The notes under the pieces are model-generated. The model saw only the letters and a list, made by a program, of their open reading frames with translations. It was not told the DNA's origin and ran no database searches. Below are positions 9,590 through 17,224 of a DNA stretch of 64,000 nt, one piece after another. Each line of letters opens with the position of its first letter. The first letter of the stretch is position 1. Position numbers and translations under genes: made by a program. Location of the stretch: contig CAZEPB010000001.1 in the NCBI GenBank assembly GCA_964514055.1, positions 1-64,000 of the forward strand, read 5' to 3'. The stretch is from SG8-32-3 sp964514055. Its GTDB lineage: Archaea > Thermoproteota > Bathyarchaeia > Bathyarchaeales > Bathycorpusculaceae.

Positions 9590-10083
9590 TTCTTGTTCAG
9601 TCTCCTTCGTAAGTTCTCTATTAATCCTCCATCCGCCAGTATCTCTAGAATGAACGGTGGAAGCTTGGCTGCTTGAAAGCTTTTGCCCTTTGATAGGTTT
9701 TGCACCGTTCCAGTTTCAAAGTCTACCGTGAGTTTGTCTCCCGTCTCCACGGCGGCGGAAATGCCCTTATGCTCTATTACGGGTAAGCCGATGTTTATGG
9801 CGTTTCGGAAGAAGATGCGTGCAAACGAGTCCGCCAGCACACATTTCACGCCTGCGTACTTTAGGGCTAAGGGCGCTTGTTCTCGGCTGGAGCCGCAACC
9901 AAAGTTCTTTCCCCCAACCACGATAATGCCGTTTTGGGCTTTTTCGGGGAAAGCTGGATCTAATCCTTCCATGGCGTGTTTCGCCAACTCGTTAGGGTCG
10001 ATCAGCACCAAGTATTTTCCAGGTAGAATCACGTCTGTATCAACGTTGTCTCCGAACTTCACGGAAGTTCCGCTTACCTTCAT
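9586..10083 (-). CDS. leuD: 3-isopropylmalate dehydratase small subunit
   Basis: Swivel domain of the two-subunit aconitase-family isopropylmalate isomerase. FGDNVDTDVILPGKYL, GGKNFGCGSSREQAP and the SFARIFFRNAINIGLPV segment are diagnostic. The 165-residue length matches archaeal LeuD/HacB-type small subunits. It overlaps leuC upstream and leuB downstream by 4 bp, consistent with coupled translation of complex partners. Confidence 0.94.
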   Translation of the reverse strand: MKVSGTSVKFGDNVDTDVILPGKYLVLIDPNELAKHAMEGLDPAFPEKAQNGIIVVGGKNFGCGSSREQAPLALKYAGVKCVLADSFARIFFRNAINIGLPVIEHKGISAAVETGDKLTVDFETGTVQNLSKGKSFQAAKLPPFILEILADGGLIENLRRRLNKK

Positions 10084-11351
10084 GTCGAAGCCTCCAGTTC
10101 TCGCGGGTCAGTTATTCTACCCGTTACGGCGGAAGCTGCCACAGTGGCTGGAGACGCCAAGTACACGCTTGCTTCCTTGCTGCCCATTCTGCCTACGAAG
10201 TTCCGGTTTGAAGTGCTCACACACGTTTCGCCTGGGGCTAGTAAGCCTATGTGCCCGCCCAAGCATGGACCACATGTCGAGCCGCACACTAAAGCGCCCG
10301 CGTCGGTGAAGATTTCTATCAAGCCTTCCGTTATGGCTTGGCGGTACACTTCTTGGGAAGCTGGGATCACCAGTGTTCTCACTCCGTCTTTCACCATCTT
10401 GTCTTTCAGGATTTCCGCTGCCAACCGCAGGTCTTCGATTCGCCCGTTGGTGCAGGATCCGATGAAGGCTTGCTCCACACTGACATTGCTCATTTCGGAA
10501 ACGGGTTTCACGTTGTCCACGGAAGAAGGATAAGCGATTTGAGGCGTTAGGTCTGTCACGTCGATGTCCACGACCTTCGCGTAAGAAGCGTCGGCGTCGC
10601 TCTTCAAAGACTCGAACGGCACCAGCGGCTTGGCGATTCTTCCTTCAAGGAATTTTCGGGTGGTTTCGTCTGGTTCTACGATTCCGTTTTTGGCGCCCAT
10701 CTCCACGGTCATGTTGCACAGGGTCATTCTGCCCGCTATGCTCATGGCGCGTATGGTTGGACCCGTGAACTCGGCGCTTTTGTATATCGCGCCGCCAGCG
10801 CCTAGCTTGCCGATTACGTGTAAGATTAGGTCTTTGGGCGTGACGTACTTCTGAAATTGCCCTTCCACGTTTATTTTGATGGCTTCAGGCACTTTTAGCC
10901 AGATTTTGCCAGTAGCGAAAACCGCGGCAGCTTCTGTGGAGCCTATGCCTGTGGCGAAAGCCCCGAAGGCGCCGTAGGTGCAAGTGTGTGAGTCTGCGCC
11001 TACTATGACTGTGCCGGGCAACACATGCCCTTTCTCAGGCATTACTTGATGGCAGATTCCGCCTTTGCCCACATCGTAGATACGTAGTTGCTGATCTTGG
11101 GCGAATTTCCGCATGGTCTTGTGCAGTTCTGCTGCCTTAATGGATTCGGCTGGAACCTGATGGTCCAGAATCACCACTACTTTTTGTTTGTCCCAAACGT
11201 TTTTTACGCCTATTTTTTTGAAGGCTTCAACGGCTAAAGGTCCTGTTAAGTCGTGAACCATCACCATGTCTACGTTGGCGTCCACGATTTCTCCAGGGCT
11301 CACGCTGGTTTTTCCAGATGCTTTAGCCAATATTTTTTCTGTTATGTTCAT
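10080..11351 (-). CDS. leuC: 3-isopropylmalate dehydratase large subunit
   Basis: Aconitase-fold subunit carrying a [4Fe-4S] cluster that isomerises isopropylmalate. Cluster cysteines are visible in FIGSCTNGR and CGPCLGGH, and GADSHTCTYGAFGAFATGIGSTE contains another conserved site. 423 residues, the shorter archaeal type that also contains homoaconitases. A good SD (GAGG) lies 8-9 bases before the ATG. Separated from ilvN by 76 bp, so it may have its own internal promoter. Confidence 0.93.
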   Translation of the reverse strand: MNITEKILAKASGKTSVSPGEIVDANVDMVMVHDLTGPLAVEAFKKIGVKNVWDKQKVVVILDHQVPAESIKAAELHKTMRKFAQDQQLRIYDVGKGGICHQVMPEKGHVLPGTVIVGADSHTCTYGAFGAFATGIGSTEAAAVFATGKIWLKVPEAIKINVEGQFQKYVTPKDLILHVIGKLGAGGAIYKSAEFTGPTIRAMSIAGRMTLCNMTVEMGAKNGIVEPDETTRKFLEGRIAKPLVPFESLKSDADASYAKVVDIDVTDLTPQIAYPSSVDNVKPVSEMSNVSVEQAFIGSCTNGRIEDLRLAAEILKDKMVKDGVRTLVIPASQEVYRQAITEGLIEIFTDAGALVCGSTCGPCLGGHIGLLAPGETCVSTSNRNFVGRMGSKEASVYLASPATVAASAVTGRITDPRELEAST

Positions 11352-11427
11352 GGTTTTTCCTCTGTTCGGTAGTTAATTTTGGTGTGTTTCAACTCGAATA
11401 ATGGGGGAAGTTAAGGGTTTCCACGGG

Positions 11428-11940
11428 TTACTCGTCGATTTTGATTGATCTTATGCCTCGCGAGAGAGCGGTTAATCCTGTTCTTGCAAGCTCCATTATG
11501 CCATAAGTCTTCATCAAGTTGAGGAAGGCGTCTATCTTGTCTGGTGTGCCCGTTATTTCTATGGTTAAGGATTCTGGTGCGACGTCTACCACTCTGCCTC
11601 GGAATACTTCTACGCAGTTGATGACGTCTGACCTGTGTCTTGTGTCGGGAACGTTCACTTTTATGAGGGCTAATTCTCTCGTTACGATGTTTTCGGGTTC
11701 TAGCCGGCTGACTTTCACAACGTCTATGAGCTTGTTCATTTGCTTGACTACTTGCTCTAAGGTTTTTTCGTCTCCGTTGACGGTTATAGTCATTCTGGAG
11801 ATGTCTTCCTGTTCTGTGCGTCCGACTGTGATGCTTTCGATGTTGAAGTCTCTTCGCCGGAACATGTTGGCTACACTGTGCAGCACACCTGGTTTGTTCT
11901 CTACGAGAGCTGCAATCACTTTGGTTTTTTCGTTTCCCAT
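11428..11940 (-). CDS. ilvN: acetolactate synthase small (regulatory) subunit
   Basis: Regulatory partner of IlvB giving feedback control by branched-chain amino acids. An N-terminal ACT domain shows VENKPGVLHSVANMFRRRDFNIESI, and the C-terminal ALS_ss_C domain includes RELALIKVNV and the GTPDKIDAF stretch. 170 residues is the usual length. The ATG overlaps the ilvB stop by one base (TAATG), a coupled arrangement. Confidence 0.95.
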   Translation of the reverse strand: MGNEKTKVIAALVENKPGVLHSVANMFRRRDFNIESITVGRTEQEDISRMTITVNGDEKTLEQVVKQMNKLIDVVKVSRLEPENIVTRELALIKVNVPDTRHRSDVINCVEVFRGRVVDVAPESLTIEITGTPDKIDAFLNLMKTYGIMELARTGLTALSRGIRSIKIDE

Positions 11941-13643
11941 TAATAATCTCCTACCTGTTCGTTTATGCCGCAGCCAGGAGGTACCATCGGCACCACGTCC
12001 TCTTCTGGCGAGATTGGGACGTCAATTACTGTTGTAACGTTGTTCTTCAAAGCTGTTTTAACCGCCTTTGAGAATTCAGCGATGGACCTTGCGCGTAAGC
12101 CTAGAGCCCCGTACGCCTCTGCCAGCTTGACGAAGTCAGGTACGCTTCCCAGTTTGACGGCTGAATAGCGTCCCTTGAAGAACATCCTTTGCCATTGAGC
12201 GACCATGCCCAGCACCGAGTTGTTTAGGACGATGACTATGACGGGGATGTCTTCTGTGACGGAAGTGGCTAATTCCTGTTCGGTCATTCTGAAGCTACCG
12301 TCTCCCGCTATATCTACGACAGGTCTGTCGGGGCAGGCAACTTTGGCGCCTATGGCTGCTGGAAAACCGAAACCCATGGTTCCCAAGCCTCCAGAGCTTA
12401 TGAACGTTCTTGGCTTTAACGCATTGAAGTAAAGAGCTGCCCACATCTGGTTCTGGCCGACTTCGGTTGTGACTATGGCTTTTTCTGGCAGCAGTTTTCT
12501 CAGCTCGTGCAGCAAAGCTTTCGGTTTCAGCTCTTTTGATGCGCCTTTAGACGCTGGATTAAGCTGCTCTTTCGCCTCTTTGACGCGTTTTGTCCATGCG
12601 GAACTTTTTTTCTTTTTCAGTTGTTTTGCTAACCGTTCGTTTAGGGCTTTTAGGGCTTTTTTGGCGTCAGCCACGATGGGTATGTCAACGTCTATGTTCT
12701 TTCCGATTTCCGCGGTGTCGATGTCGATGTGGATTTTCTTTGTTGGGGCACAGAAGCTGTCCAGGTTTCCAGTGGACCTGTCTGAGAATCTTGTGCCAAC
12801 CGCTAGCATGACGTCTGCCTCGCAAAGCAGCTTGTTCGCGACTGGATTTCCGTGCATTCCTATGCTTCCGAGGGACAGCGGGTGCGTTTCAGGGAAAGAT
12901 CCTTTACCCATGAATGTTGTGGCTACTGGCGCCATCAGCAGTTCTGCCACTTGTAGTAGTTCAGGGGAAGCGTCGGCGGTTATCACTCCGCCTCCTGATA
13001 GTATGACTGGTCTTTCTGCTTCTGCCAGCAGTTCTGCGGCTTTTCGGATTTGCAGGGGGTGCGGGTTGGATGTTGGTTTGTATCCGCGAATTTGAATCCC
13101 GTTTGAAAAATCTATTTCTGCAACTTCTGTTTGCACGTTTTTGGGTATGTCTATCAGGACTGGTCCTGGTCTGCCTGTGGTTGCTATGTAAAACGCTGTT
13201 TTCACGGTTTTGGGAATTTCAGCGGCTGCGCGTAGTTGGAAGTTGTGTTTGGTTATGGGCGTTGTTATGCCGATTATGTCCGCTTCCTGAAAAGCGTCTC
13301 TGCCTATAACGTAAGACGTGTTAGAGCCTGTCGAGGGAACTTGTCCTGTTAAAGCTATTACCGGCGAGGAGTCCATGTAAGCGTTGGTGATTCCTGTGAC
13401 GAGGTTGGTGGCGCCTGGACCGCTGGTTGCCATGCACACTCCTGCTTTTCCGCTGGCGCGTGCGTAGCCGTCGGCTGCGTGGGCTGCTCCTTGCTCGTGC
13501 CTGCATAGTATGTGCCTTATTTTTGACTTGCAGAAGTAGTCGTATATTGGAAGTAGTGCTCCTCCGAGGATTCCGAATATCACTTCTGTGTTTTGTTTTT
13601 CAAGGGATTTTATTAGCGCTTTTGCTCCTGACATTTTGGTCAT
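11940..13643 (-). CDS. ilvB: acetolactate synthase catalytic subunit
   Basis: ThDP- and FAD-dependent enzyme of valine, leucine and isoleucine synthesis. The catalytic glutamate that activates ThDP is E50 in RHEQGAAHAADGYAR; the ThDP pyrophosphate motif appears as GDGSFRMTEQEL followed about 25 residues later by NN. Length 567 is standard. First gene of the - strand ilv-leu-pheA operon; a TATA-like CTTTTAAA (near 13674-13681, - strand) about 30 bases upstream of the ATG implies a very short leader. Confidence 0.95.
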   Translation of the reverse strand: MTKMSGAKALIKSLEKQNTEVIFGILGGALLPIYDYFCKSKIRHILCRHEQGAAHAADGYARASGKAGVCMATSGPGATNLVTGITNAYMDSSPVIALTGQVPSTGSNTSYVIGRDAFQEADIIGITTPITKHNFQLRAAAEIPKTVKTAFYIATTGRPGPVLIDIPKNVQTEVAEIDFSNGIQIRGYKPTSNPHPLQIRKAAELLAEAERPVILSGGGVITADASPELLQVAELLMAPVATTFMGKGSFPETHPLSLGSIGMHGNPVANKLLCEADVMLAVGTRFSDRSTGNLDSFCAPTKKIHIDIDTAEIGKNIDVDIPIVADAKKALKALNERLAKQLKKKKSSAWTKRVKEAKEQLNPASKGASKELKPKALLHELRKLLPEKAIVTTEVGQNQMWAALYFNALKPRTFISSGGLGTMGFGFPAAIGAKVACPDRPVVDIAGDGSFRMTEQELATSVTEDIPVIVIVLNNSVLGMVAQWQRMFFKGRYSAVKLGSVPDFVKLAEAYGALGLRARSIAEFSKAVKTALKNNVTTVIDVPISPEEDVVPMVPPGCGINEQVGDY

Positions 13644-14028
13644 TTTTCTTCTACCTCATTACTTGAAAACTTGTTTAAAAGATGATTGCCAAAGATTTTG
13701 GCTGACTGCACAAACGAGGCGTTTCCAGAGGGTGTCCTAAACGAATTAAAGAATAAGTACCCGACGATGAAGGGTGCGATCCCTCACTTGTAGTGCCTCC
13801 GTGAAATACGCGTACCCTAACTCTAGCAACCTTTTTCATTTAAAAAGTTTGTGGTGTCAAAATACTGCAGAGTCACTTATGATTGCTCTGCCTAGCTATT
13901 TCGCTTCAAAGTAATATCCGCTTTTCTCTTGAGAAATCAACCTCTAATCTGCGACCTTTCTTGAACCCGCTATTCAGTCAGCACTTCAATGTATATATAA
14001 GGGAGGGGGTAGCCTCCGCGAGCGGTTA
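13644..14028. other. intergenic region between ilvB and tRNA-Gly
   Basis: 385 bases without a convincing gene. It holds the ilvB promoter at its left end. A + strand frame at 13686-13793 (TTG start, 35 codons) has protein-like composition but no SD and no recognised relatives; it may be a gene remnant. At 13991-14017 there is a TATATATAA box followed by GGGAGGGGGTAGCCTCC; read on the - strand downstream of the tRNA, GGAGG/CCTCC forms a hairpin followed by a T/A-rich stretch and could be a tRNA terminator, while on + it resembles a promoter block also seen at 52571. Confidence 0.5.
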
Positions 14029-14106
14029 TGGTGCGGTCGCCGGGATTTGAACCCGGGATCGCAAGCTTGGAAGGCTTGTGTCCTAAACCAGCTAGACGAC
14101 GACCGC
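14029..14106 (-). tRNA. tRNA-Gly (anticodon TCC)
   Basis: On the - strand the acceptor GCGGTCG pairs with CGACCGC, with discriminator A and an encoded CCA (14029-14031). The anticodon arm is CAAGC, loop CTTCCAA, GCTTG, giving anticodon TCC. The T arm has the GGTTCAAAT-type loop between CCCGG and CCGGG. No intron. Its 5' half from the anticodon loop outward is duplicated at 15225-15260, which marks it as a likely integration target. No strong TATA box is visible directly upstream of this copy. Confidence 0.96.
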
Positions 14107-14247
14107 CACTCGGACACAATAGTTTTAGAAACACAAAAAGCTATCGCATCAACCCTAACAATGCTAACCAACGACGGACAAAAACCAAACACAGTAAGAC
14201 ACACAAAATACAAACTACTAGAACTTGCCAAAACATTTAATAGTTAG
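14107..14247 (+). pseudogene. remnant of a tyrosine recombinase (integrase) N-terminal domain
   Basis: The frame runs open out of the tRNA-Gly 5' end and stops at 14247. Its translation contains the stretch DGQKPNTVRHTKYKLLELAK, which resembles the core-binding (SAM-like) N-terminal domain of archaeal site-specific integrases, where a helix with N-T-hydrophobic-x precedes a Leu-rich helix. Only about 45 residues remain and there is no catalytic domain, so this is a broken gene. Direct abutment on a tRNA with a duplicated half is what is expected of an integrase-mediated insertion. The family call rests on a short stretch and is moderate. Confidence 0.45.
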
Positions 14248-14250
14248 AAA

Positions 14251-14293
14251 AACATAACTTTATGTTAGATAAACACAATAAAATGTTAGATAT
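14251..14293. promoter_or_regulatory. candidate operator: inverted repeat and tandem repeat
   Basis: A perfect inverted repeat AACATAA-CT-TTATGTT (14251-14266) overlaps the first of two direct copies of ATGTTAGATA (14262-14271 and 14284-14293, spaced 22 bases, about two helical turns). It lies upstream of the small membrane protein/HTH gene set and may be an autoregulatory site for the HTH protein at 14840. A/T-rich composition makes chance repeats possible. Confidence 0.35.
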
Positions 14294-14355
14294 AATTAAA
14301 TGGAGGCCCGAGAAACACGAAAAAATATAGAAAAATATTATTCGTTTTAGGAATT

Positions 14356-14499
14356 TTGATTTGTCTAGCTGGTGCGGGACTGATGTTTGACGGAGCAATT
14401 CTGGGCGGAACAACAACAAATGTCGCGACCGTACTCGGAATAACAGGGATAGGTCTAATTGCAACCCAAAAAAGAGCAATGAATAACGGAGGTGAATAG
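14356..14499 (+). CDS. small membrane protein (two hydrophobic segments), start uncertain
   Basis: Open frame from 14332 to 14499 with a TTG at 14356; the product is about 47 residues with two hydrophobic stretches (LICLAGAGLM and VLGITGIGLIAT) separated by a Gly/Thr linker, ending in a basic tail. The natural start is unclear: a second frame beginning with ATG at 14301 runs into this one only after a shift, so the 5' end may be frameshifted. It ends 2 bases before the DUF2178-like gene, whose SD lies inside its last codons, indicating one transcript. Function unknown. Confidence 0.35.
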   Translation: MICLAGAGLMFDGAILGGTTTNVATVLGITGIGLIATQKRAMNNGGE

Positions 14500-14501
14500 C
14501 T

Positions 14502-14840
14502 ATGGCTACATTCGTATGGCCAACAATTCTGATCCTAAACGCTGTGATAATTATTCTAGTGGCAATATTTGTGATCTGGAGGGTGCAAAAAGAAAAGAAA
14601 GCAGGATACCCGATGCAAGATGAACGAACATCAAAGATTCAAGGTAAAGCAGCACTCGGCACCTATTATATTACCTTAGCCTTCATGGTATCAATACTGA
14701 TGTGGAACATTTTCGGAAACGAGTTTCTAAACTTCTTGCCTGAACTGGAAACAGGATGTACTGTAATCGCCATAATGCTGGTAATGGGATTCTCGTTCGG
14801 CTTACTAAGCTGGTACTACGCCAAAAAAGGAGAATTCTGA
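14502..14840 (+). CDS. DUF2178-like four-helix membrane protein
   Basis: 112 residues with an N-terminal transmembrane helix, a short cytoplasmic loop containing QDERTSKIQGKA, and further hydrophobic segments (YYITLAFMVSILMW, TVIAIMLVMGFSFGLL). The DER-x-x-x-I-x-x-K/A loop and topology match DUF2178-type proteins, which are typically encoded next to a small Cro/C1-type regulator, as here. A very strong SD (GGAGGTGA, 14488-14495) precedes the ATG. Its TGA overlaps the regulator's ATG. Biological role of the family is not established. Confidence 0.7.
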   Translation: MATFVWPTILILNAVIIILVAIFVIWRVQKEKKAGYPMQDERTSKIQGKAALGTYYITLAFMVSILMWNIFGNEFLNFLPELETGCTVIAIMLVMGFSFGLLSWYYAKKGEF

Positions 14841-15070
14841 TGAAATTCAAAACCCGAATCAAAGAGTTAAGAGCACGATACGATTTGACCCAAGACGACC
14901 TTGCAAAAAGCGTGGGTGTCAGAAGAGAAACCATCCTTTACCTAGAAAAGGGCAAGTACAATCCATCCCTAATGCTAGCTCACCAGATAGCTCAAACTCT
15001 GAAAACCACAATAGATGACCTTTTTATTTTCGACGATGACAAAACTCGAAATCTAGTTGAATCCAAGTAG
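14840..15070 (+). CDS. Cro/C1-type helix-turn-helix regulator
   Basis: 76-residue single-domain XRE-family protein: RIKELRARYDLTQDDLAKSV is the first helix pair and VRRETILYLEKGKYNPSL the recognition helix region, ending in the family tail LKTTIDDLFIF. Start ATG at 14840 overlaps the preceding stop, so the membrane protein and regulator are translationally coupled. Likely an autoregulated membrane-protein/regulator pair; a palindromic candidate operator is upstream at 14251-14293. Confidence 0.85.
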   Translation: MKFKTRIKELRARYDLTQDDLAKSVGVRRETILYLEKGKYNPSLMLAHQIAQTLKTTIDDLFIFDDDKTRNLVESK

Positions 15071-15076
15071 CCTGCC

Positions 15077-15082
15077 TTTTTT
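15077..15082 (+). terminator. oligo-T terminator after the HTH gene
   Basis: Six consecutive T residues 7 bases after the HTH stop, followed by further T-rich sequence, fit archaeal intrinsic termination, which needs only a T run. No stem is needed or seen. Confidence 0.4.
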
Positions 15083-15224
15083 AGTTCTTAATTCCCTCAT
15101 TTCATTTCAGCGTCAATTGAATCAAACAGCAGAAAACTTGAACCTAGATACACCAACATCAAGGTAGAGGAAAGCAATAATGAAAAACAAGCCAAGAACA
15201 AAGAATAAAAAATTACTTTGCCCT

Positions 15225-15260
15225 AAGGCTTATGTCCTAAACCAACTAGACGACGACCGC
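15225..15260 (-). repeat. 36-nt duplicate of the tRNA-Gly 5' half (candidate att remnant)
   Basis: Identical at 34 of 36 positions to 14071-14106, in the same orientation, covering the 5' acceptor strand, D arm and 5' anticodon stem/loop side of tRNA-Gly. Homology stops abruptly at both ends. The two copies are 1154 bp apart and bracket the integrase remnant, small membrane genes and HTH gene. It is not a complete tRNA and has no partner half nearby. Confidence 0.85.
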
Positions 15261-15284
15261 TAAACATTAGTCTTGAAAAAAGGC

Positions 15285-15292
15285 TATTTTAA
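15285..15292 (-). promoter_or_regulatory. TATA box at tRNA distance from the truncated tRNA-Gly copy
   Basis: On the - strand TTAAAATA is centred about 27-29 bases before the first base of the tRNA fragment at 15260, the canonical archaeal boxA to start distance. The intact tRNA copy lacks an equally good box. This suggests that the ancestral tRNA promoter stayed here when an element inserted into the gene. Confidence 0.45.
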
Positions 15293-15540
15293 GCTTCTTT
15301 AGCCTCAATGTTATCCTAGCTTTAAACTCTTCATTTTTCTCTTTCAAACAGTGTCTAGCAATATGGATTTTAGTATCCCTAATTTCATTCTTTGCCATTA
15401 AAGTTCCAGACCTTCCTTAACATCTAGGCGTTATAGATCGCAAAACGCTTTTCAAAGTTGACAAGAAAACGAGATTATTAGTTAGCTATACATGTACATG
15501 TTAAAAAGTTATATTAACTTATTCAGACTCAAGGCATTTT

Positions 15541-15720
15541 ATGCGCAAACGAAACAGACTAGTCTTGTTTCTAATGTTGCCCTTAGTGGTTTTCATGTGG
15601 TTTATTGGATGGAGCCTTGATTGGATAAGCTCCAGAGAAGCCGCCCAACCCGAGAAGACGCAAGACCAGAACGAGCCAACTCTCATCACATTAATGCCAA
15701 AAAAGAAATATGCAACGTAA
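15541..15720 (+). CDS. small single-pass membrane protein, 59 residues
   Basis: ATG at 15541 opens a 59-codon frame: a basic N-terminus (MRKRNRL), a hydrophobic helix rich in Leu, Val, Phe and Trp with the stretch FMWFIGWSLDWI, then a polar, charged tail. This resembles short uncharacterised membrane proteins I associate with several archaea, but I cannot name a family. An A/T-rich TATA-like stretch (TTATATTAAC, about 15509-15518) lies some 25-30 bases before the ATG, and a 12-bp palindrome ACATGTACATGT is at 15490-15501, so it may be leaderless and regulated. Function unknown. Confidence 0.55.
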   Translation: MRKRNRLVLFLMLPLVVFMWFIGWSLDWISSREAAQPEKTQDQNEPTLITLMPKKKYAT

Positions 15721-15839
15721 ACGTCGTCTCTAAGCCAAAGCTCCGCCCCTGTTTCTTATTAAATTCTATCCAAGTTAACCTTCAATCCACCATTACCATA
15801 CGCCGTTTCTTGGCAAAAAACGAGTACACTCGTGTCAAA

Positions 15840-16367
15840 TTAGGATAAAGCCTTCAAATTTTCTTCTGCGAACGAATTTACCCTGAAATGCGCGTAAACA
15901 GCAATCACCGCCTCTATGACTATTATAATAGCCAGAAAAACTGCAAGCATCCTCGTCAAACTGACGAACATCTCCGCCGTCTGGAAATCTATGTAACCAT
16001 CCACCGTGGCTATCCAGCTCCAATAACTGGGCTGTTGCGTGACCAGAAACGCATCCAAGTCCATGGCAATCCACCAGCACAGAGAAGCCACAAGAACCGA
16101 AAGGACAACGCCGATTACTGTTAGGTTTTTCCAGTCCGAAGCCAGAGAGGAAGAACTGGTTATTCGAGTTCCAGAATCGACAGAAGCAAGATGATAAGTC
16201 ATCACTTTCTTGGCGGTTTTTGGAGATATGCCCCAGAGCGAACCCTGCTTGACCGAGATAAGCACAGGCGGGTCTTCCGCTATTATTCGGCAACCTCTCT
16301 CAAGCAAAAGCGCCTTCAACTCTGCGTGAGCTTTCTCGATTTCCAAGCTAACAGTTCGCTCCAGCAA
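15840..16367 (-). CDS. uncharacterised membrane protein with two transmembrane helices
   Basis: 175 residues. The first 80 form a soluble alpha/beta domain with a conserved-looking GSLWGISPKTAKK segment; two hydrophobic helices follow (LTVIGVVLSVLVASLCWWIA around residues 83-102, and MLAVFLAIIIVIEAVIAVYA near 139-158) separated by an exposed loop rich in aromatic residues. No catalytic motif is evident and no family is recognised. Lies downstream of the zinc-finger gene on the same strand with a 39 bp gap, possibly cotranscribed. Confidence 0.6.
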   Translation of the reverse strand: MLERTVSLEIEKAHAELKALLLERGCRIIAEDPPVLISVKQGSLWGISPKTAKKVMTYHLASVDSGTRITSSSSLASDWKNLTVIGVVLSVLVASLCWWIAMDLDAFLVTQQPSYWSWIATVDGYIDFQTAEMFVSLTRMLAVFLAIIIVIEAVIAVYAHFRVNSFAEENLKALS

Positions 16368-16406
16368 AGAGACAATCGCCTCAAGATGCAGTTATGCCTT
16401 CACGGC

Positions 16407-17075
16407 TTATTGTGGTTTTTCGTCAGGCTTGAAAAGCTTCTTCTCATGAGACGATTTAGGCTTAAAACCTCTAATGTGACCACGCCCTGCAGCCCGCTGG
16501 CGCTCCAGATTCTTGATTCGCGCGTAAAGCTGAGACACCTTCGTCTTAGACGGCTCCTTGCGCTTCGATGCGCGAACGGGAACAGGCTTAAAAGGCTTAT
16601 CAATCCTGTTCTTAGCTCGCTTGGATTTTTTGAAAGGCACCTGCCGAGCTTTCTTGAAGACCACGAAGCCTTCTTTCAGGTTTACCTCTTGCACCTCCCA
16701 GCCCGCGTCCAACCACGCTCGGGCATGAGCGCTTGAGGCAGAATTACTCCACCACTTTTCATTCCTGTACGCGCTCATCGGAAGATTACTACCGATCAGC
16801 CCGTCTATTCGGGCAAAAGAAAGCCGAACAACGCGTGTAAAAGCGCCTCTGAACTTCAAGTGACCTGTAAGACCGCCGTACTTTGACCGACTCCGCGGCG
16901 AAACCACACGTCTTGCACAATGCAGGCACAGCATGGCGGTTGGGTCTCCAGTGGCAACGTCAGGCACCATACAATCCCGACAGAACAACCGCTTGCACCT
17001 TTGGCATCGTCGCATGTAAGCAACCCGAAGCACGCGCCCACAGATTCCGCATTCATCCTTAACCATTGCAACCAC
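16407..17075 (-). CDS. treble-clef zinc-finger protein of unknown function
   Basis: 222 residues. The first 60 contain four CxxC pairs (CGIC, CQRC, CRDC, CLHC) in a FYVE/RING-like cross-brace spacing, expected to bind two zinc ions. A middle globular segment (RNEKWWSN, AWLDAGWEVQEVNLKEGFVVF) follows, then a very basic tail of Lys/Arg repeats (residues about 145-222) suited to RNA or DNA contact. In-frame ATG at 17066 is an alternative start. No specific family is recognised; a nucleic-acid-binding or ribosome-associated role is only inferred from charge. Confidence 0.6.
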   Translation of the reverse strand: MVAMVKDECGICGRVLRVAYMRRCQRCKRLFCRDCMVPDVATGDPTAMLCLHCARRVVSPRSRSKYGGLTGHLKFRGAFTRVVRLSFARIDGLIGSNLPMSAYRNEKWWSNSASSAHARAWLDAGWEVQEVNLKEGFVVFKKARQVPFKKSKRAKNRIDKPFKPVPVRASKRKEPSKTKVSQLYARIKNLERQRAAGRGHIRGFKPKSSHEKKLFKPDEKPQ

Positions 17076-17224
17076 ACAAGAAGCGCTATAGAAACGCCTT
17101 TAATAGTTTTATTTGAAAAGCTCGGGATATTAACTTTCACTCGTTAACCTTCAACAATCAATATTTAATATAATAAAAACAAATGTCCTCCGTCATTTGT
17201 TCGTAGCCCAAAATTGGCACGCGG

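Noticed and set aside
13686..13793. 35-codon TTG-start frame upstream of ilvB
   Set aside because: Protein-like but without SD or relatives; noted in the intergenic entry and not called a gene.
14047..14247. integrase frame taken as an intact gene starting within the tRNA
   Set aside because: The start lies in tRNA sequence and no catalytic domain follows; only the part after 14107 has recombinase-like features, so it is called a remnant.
15267..15398. 43-codon - strand frame with ATG, basic and helical
   Set aside because: It overlaps the TATA box that stands at tRNA distance from the tRNA-Gly fragment, lacks a well-placed SD and matches nothing recognised.
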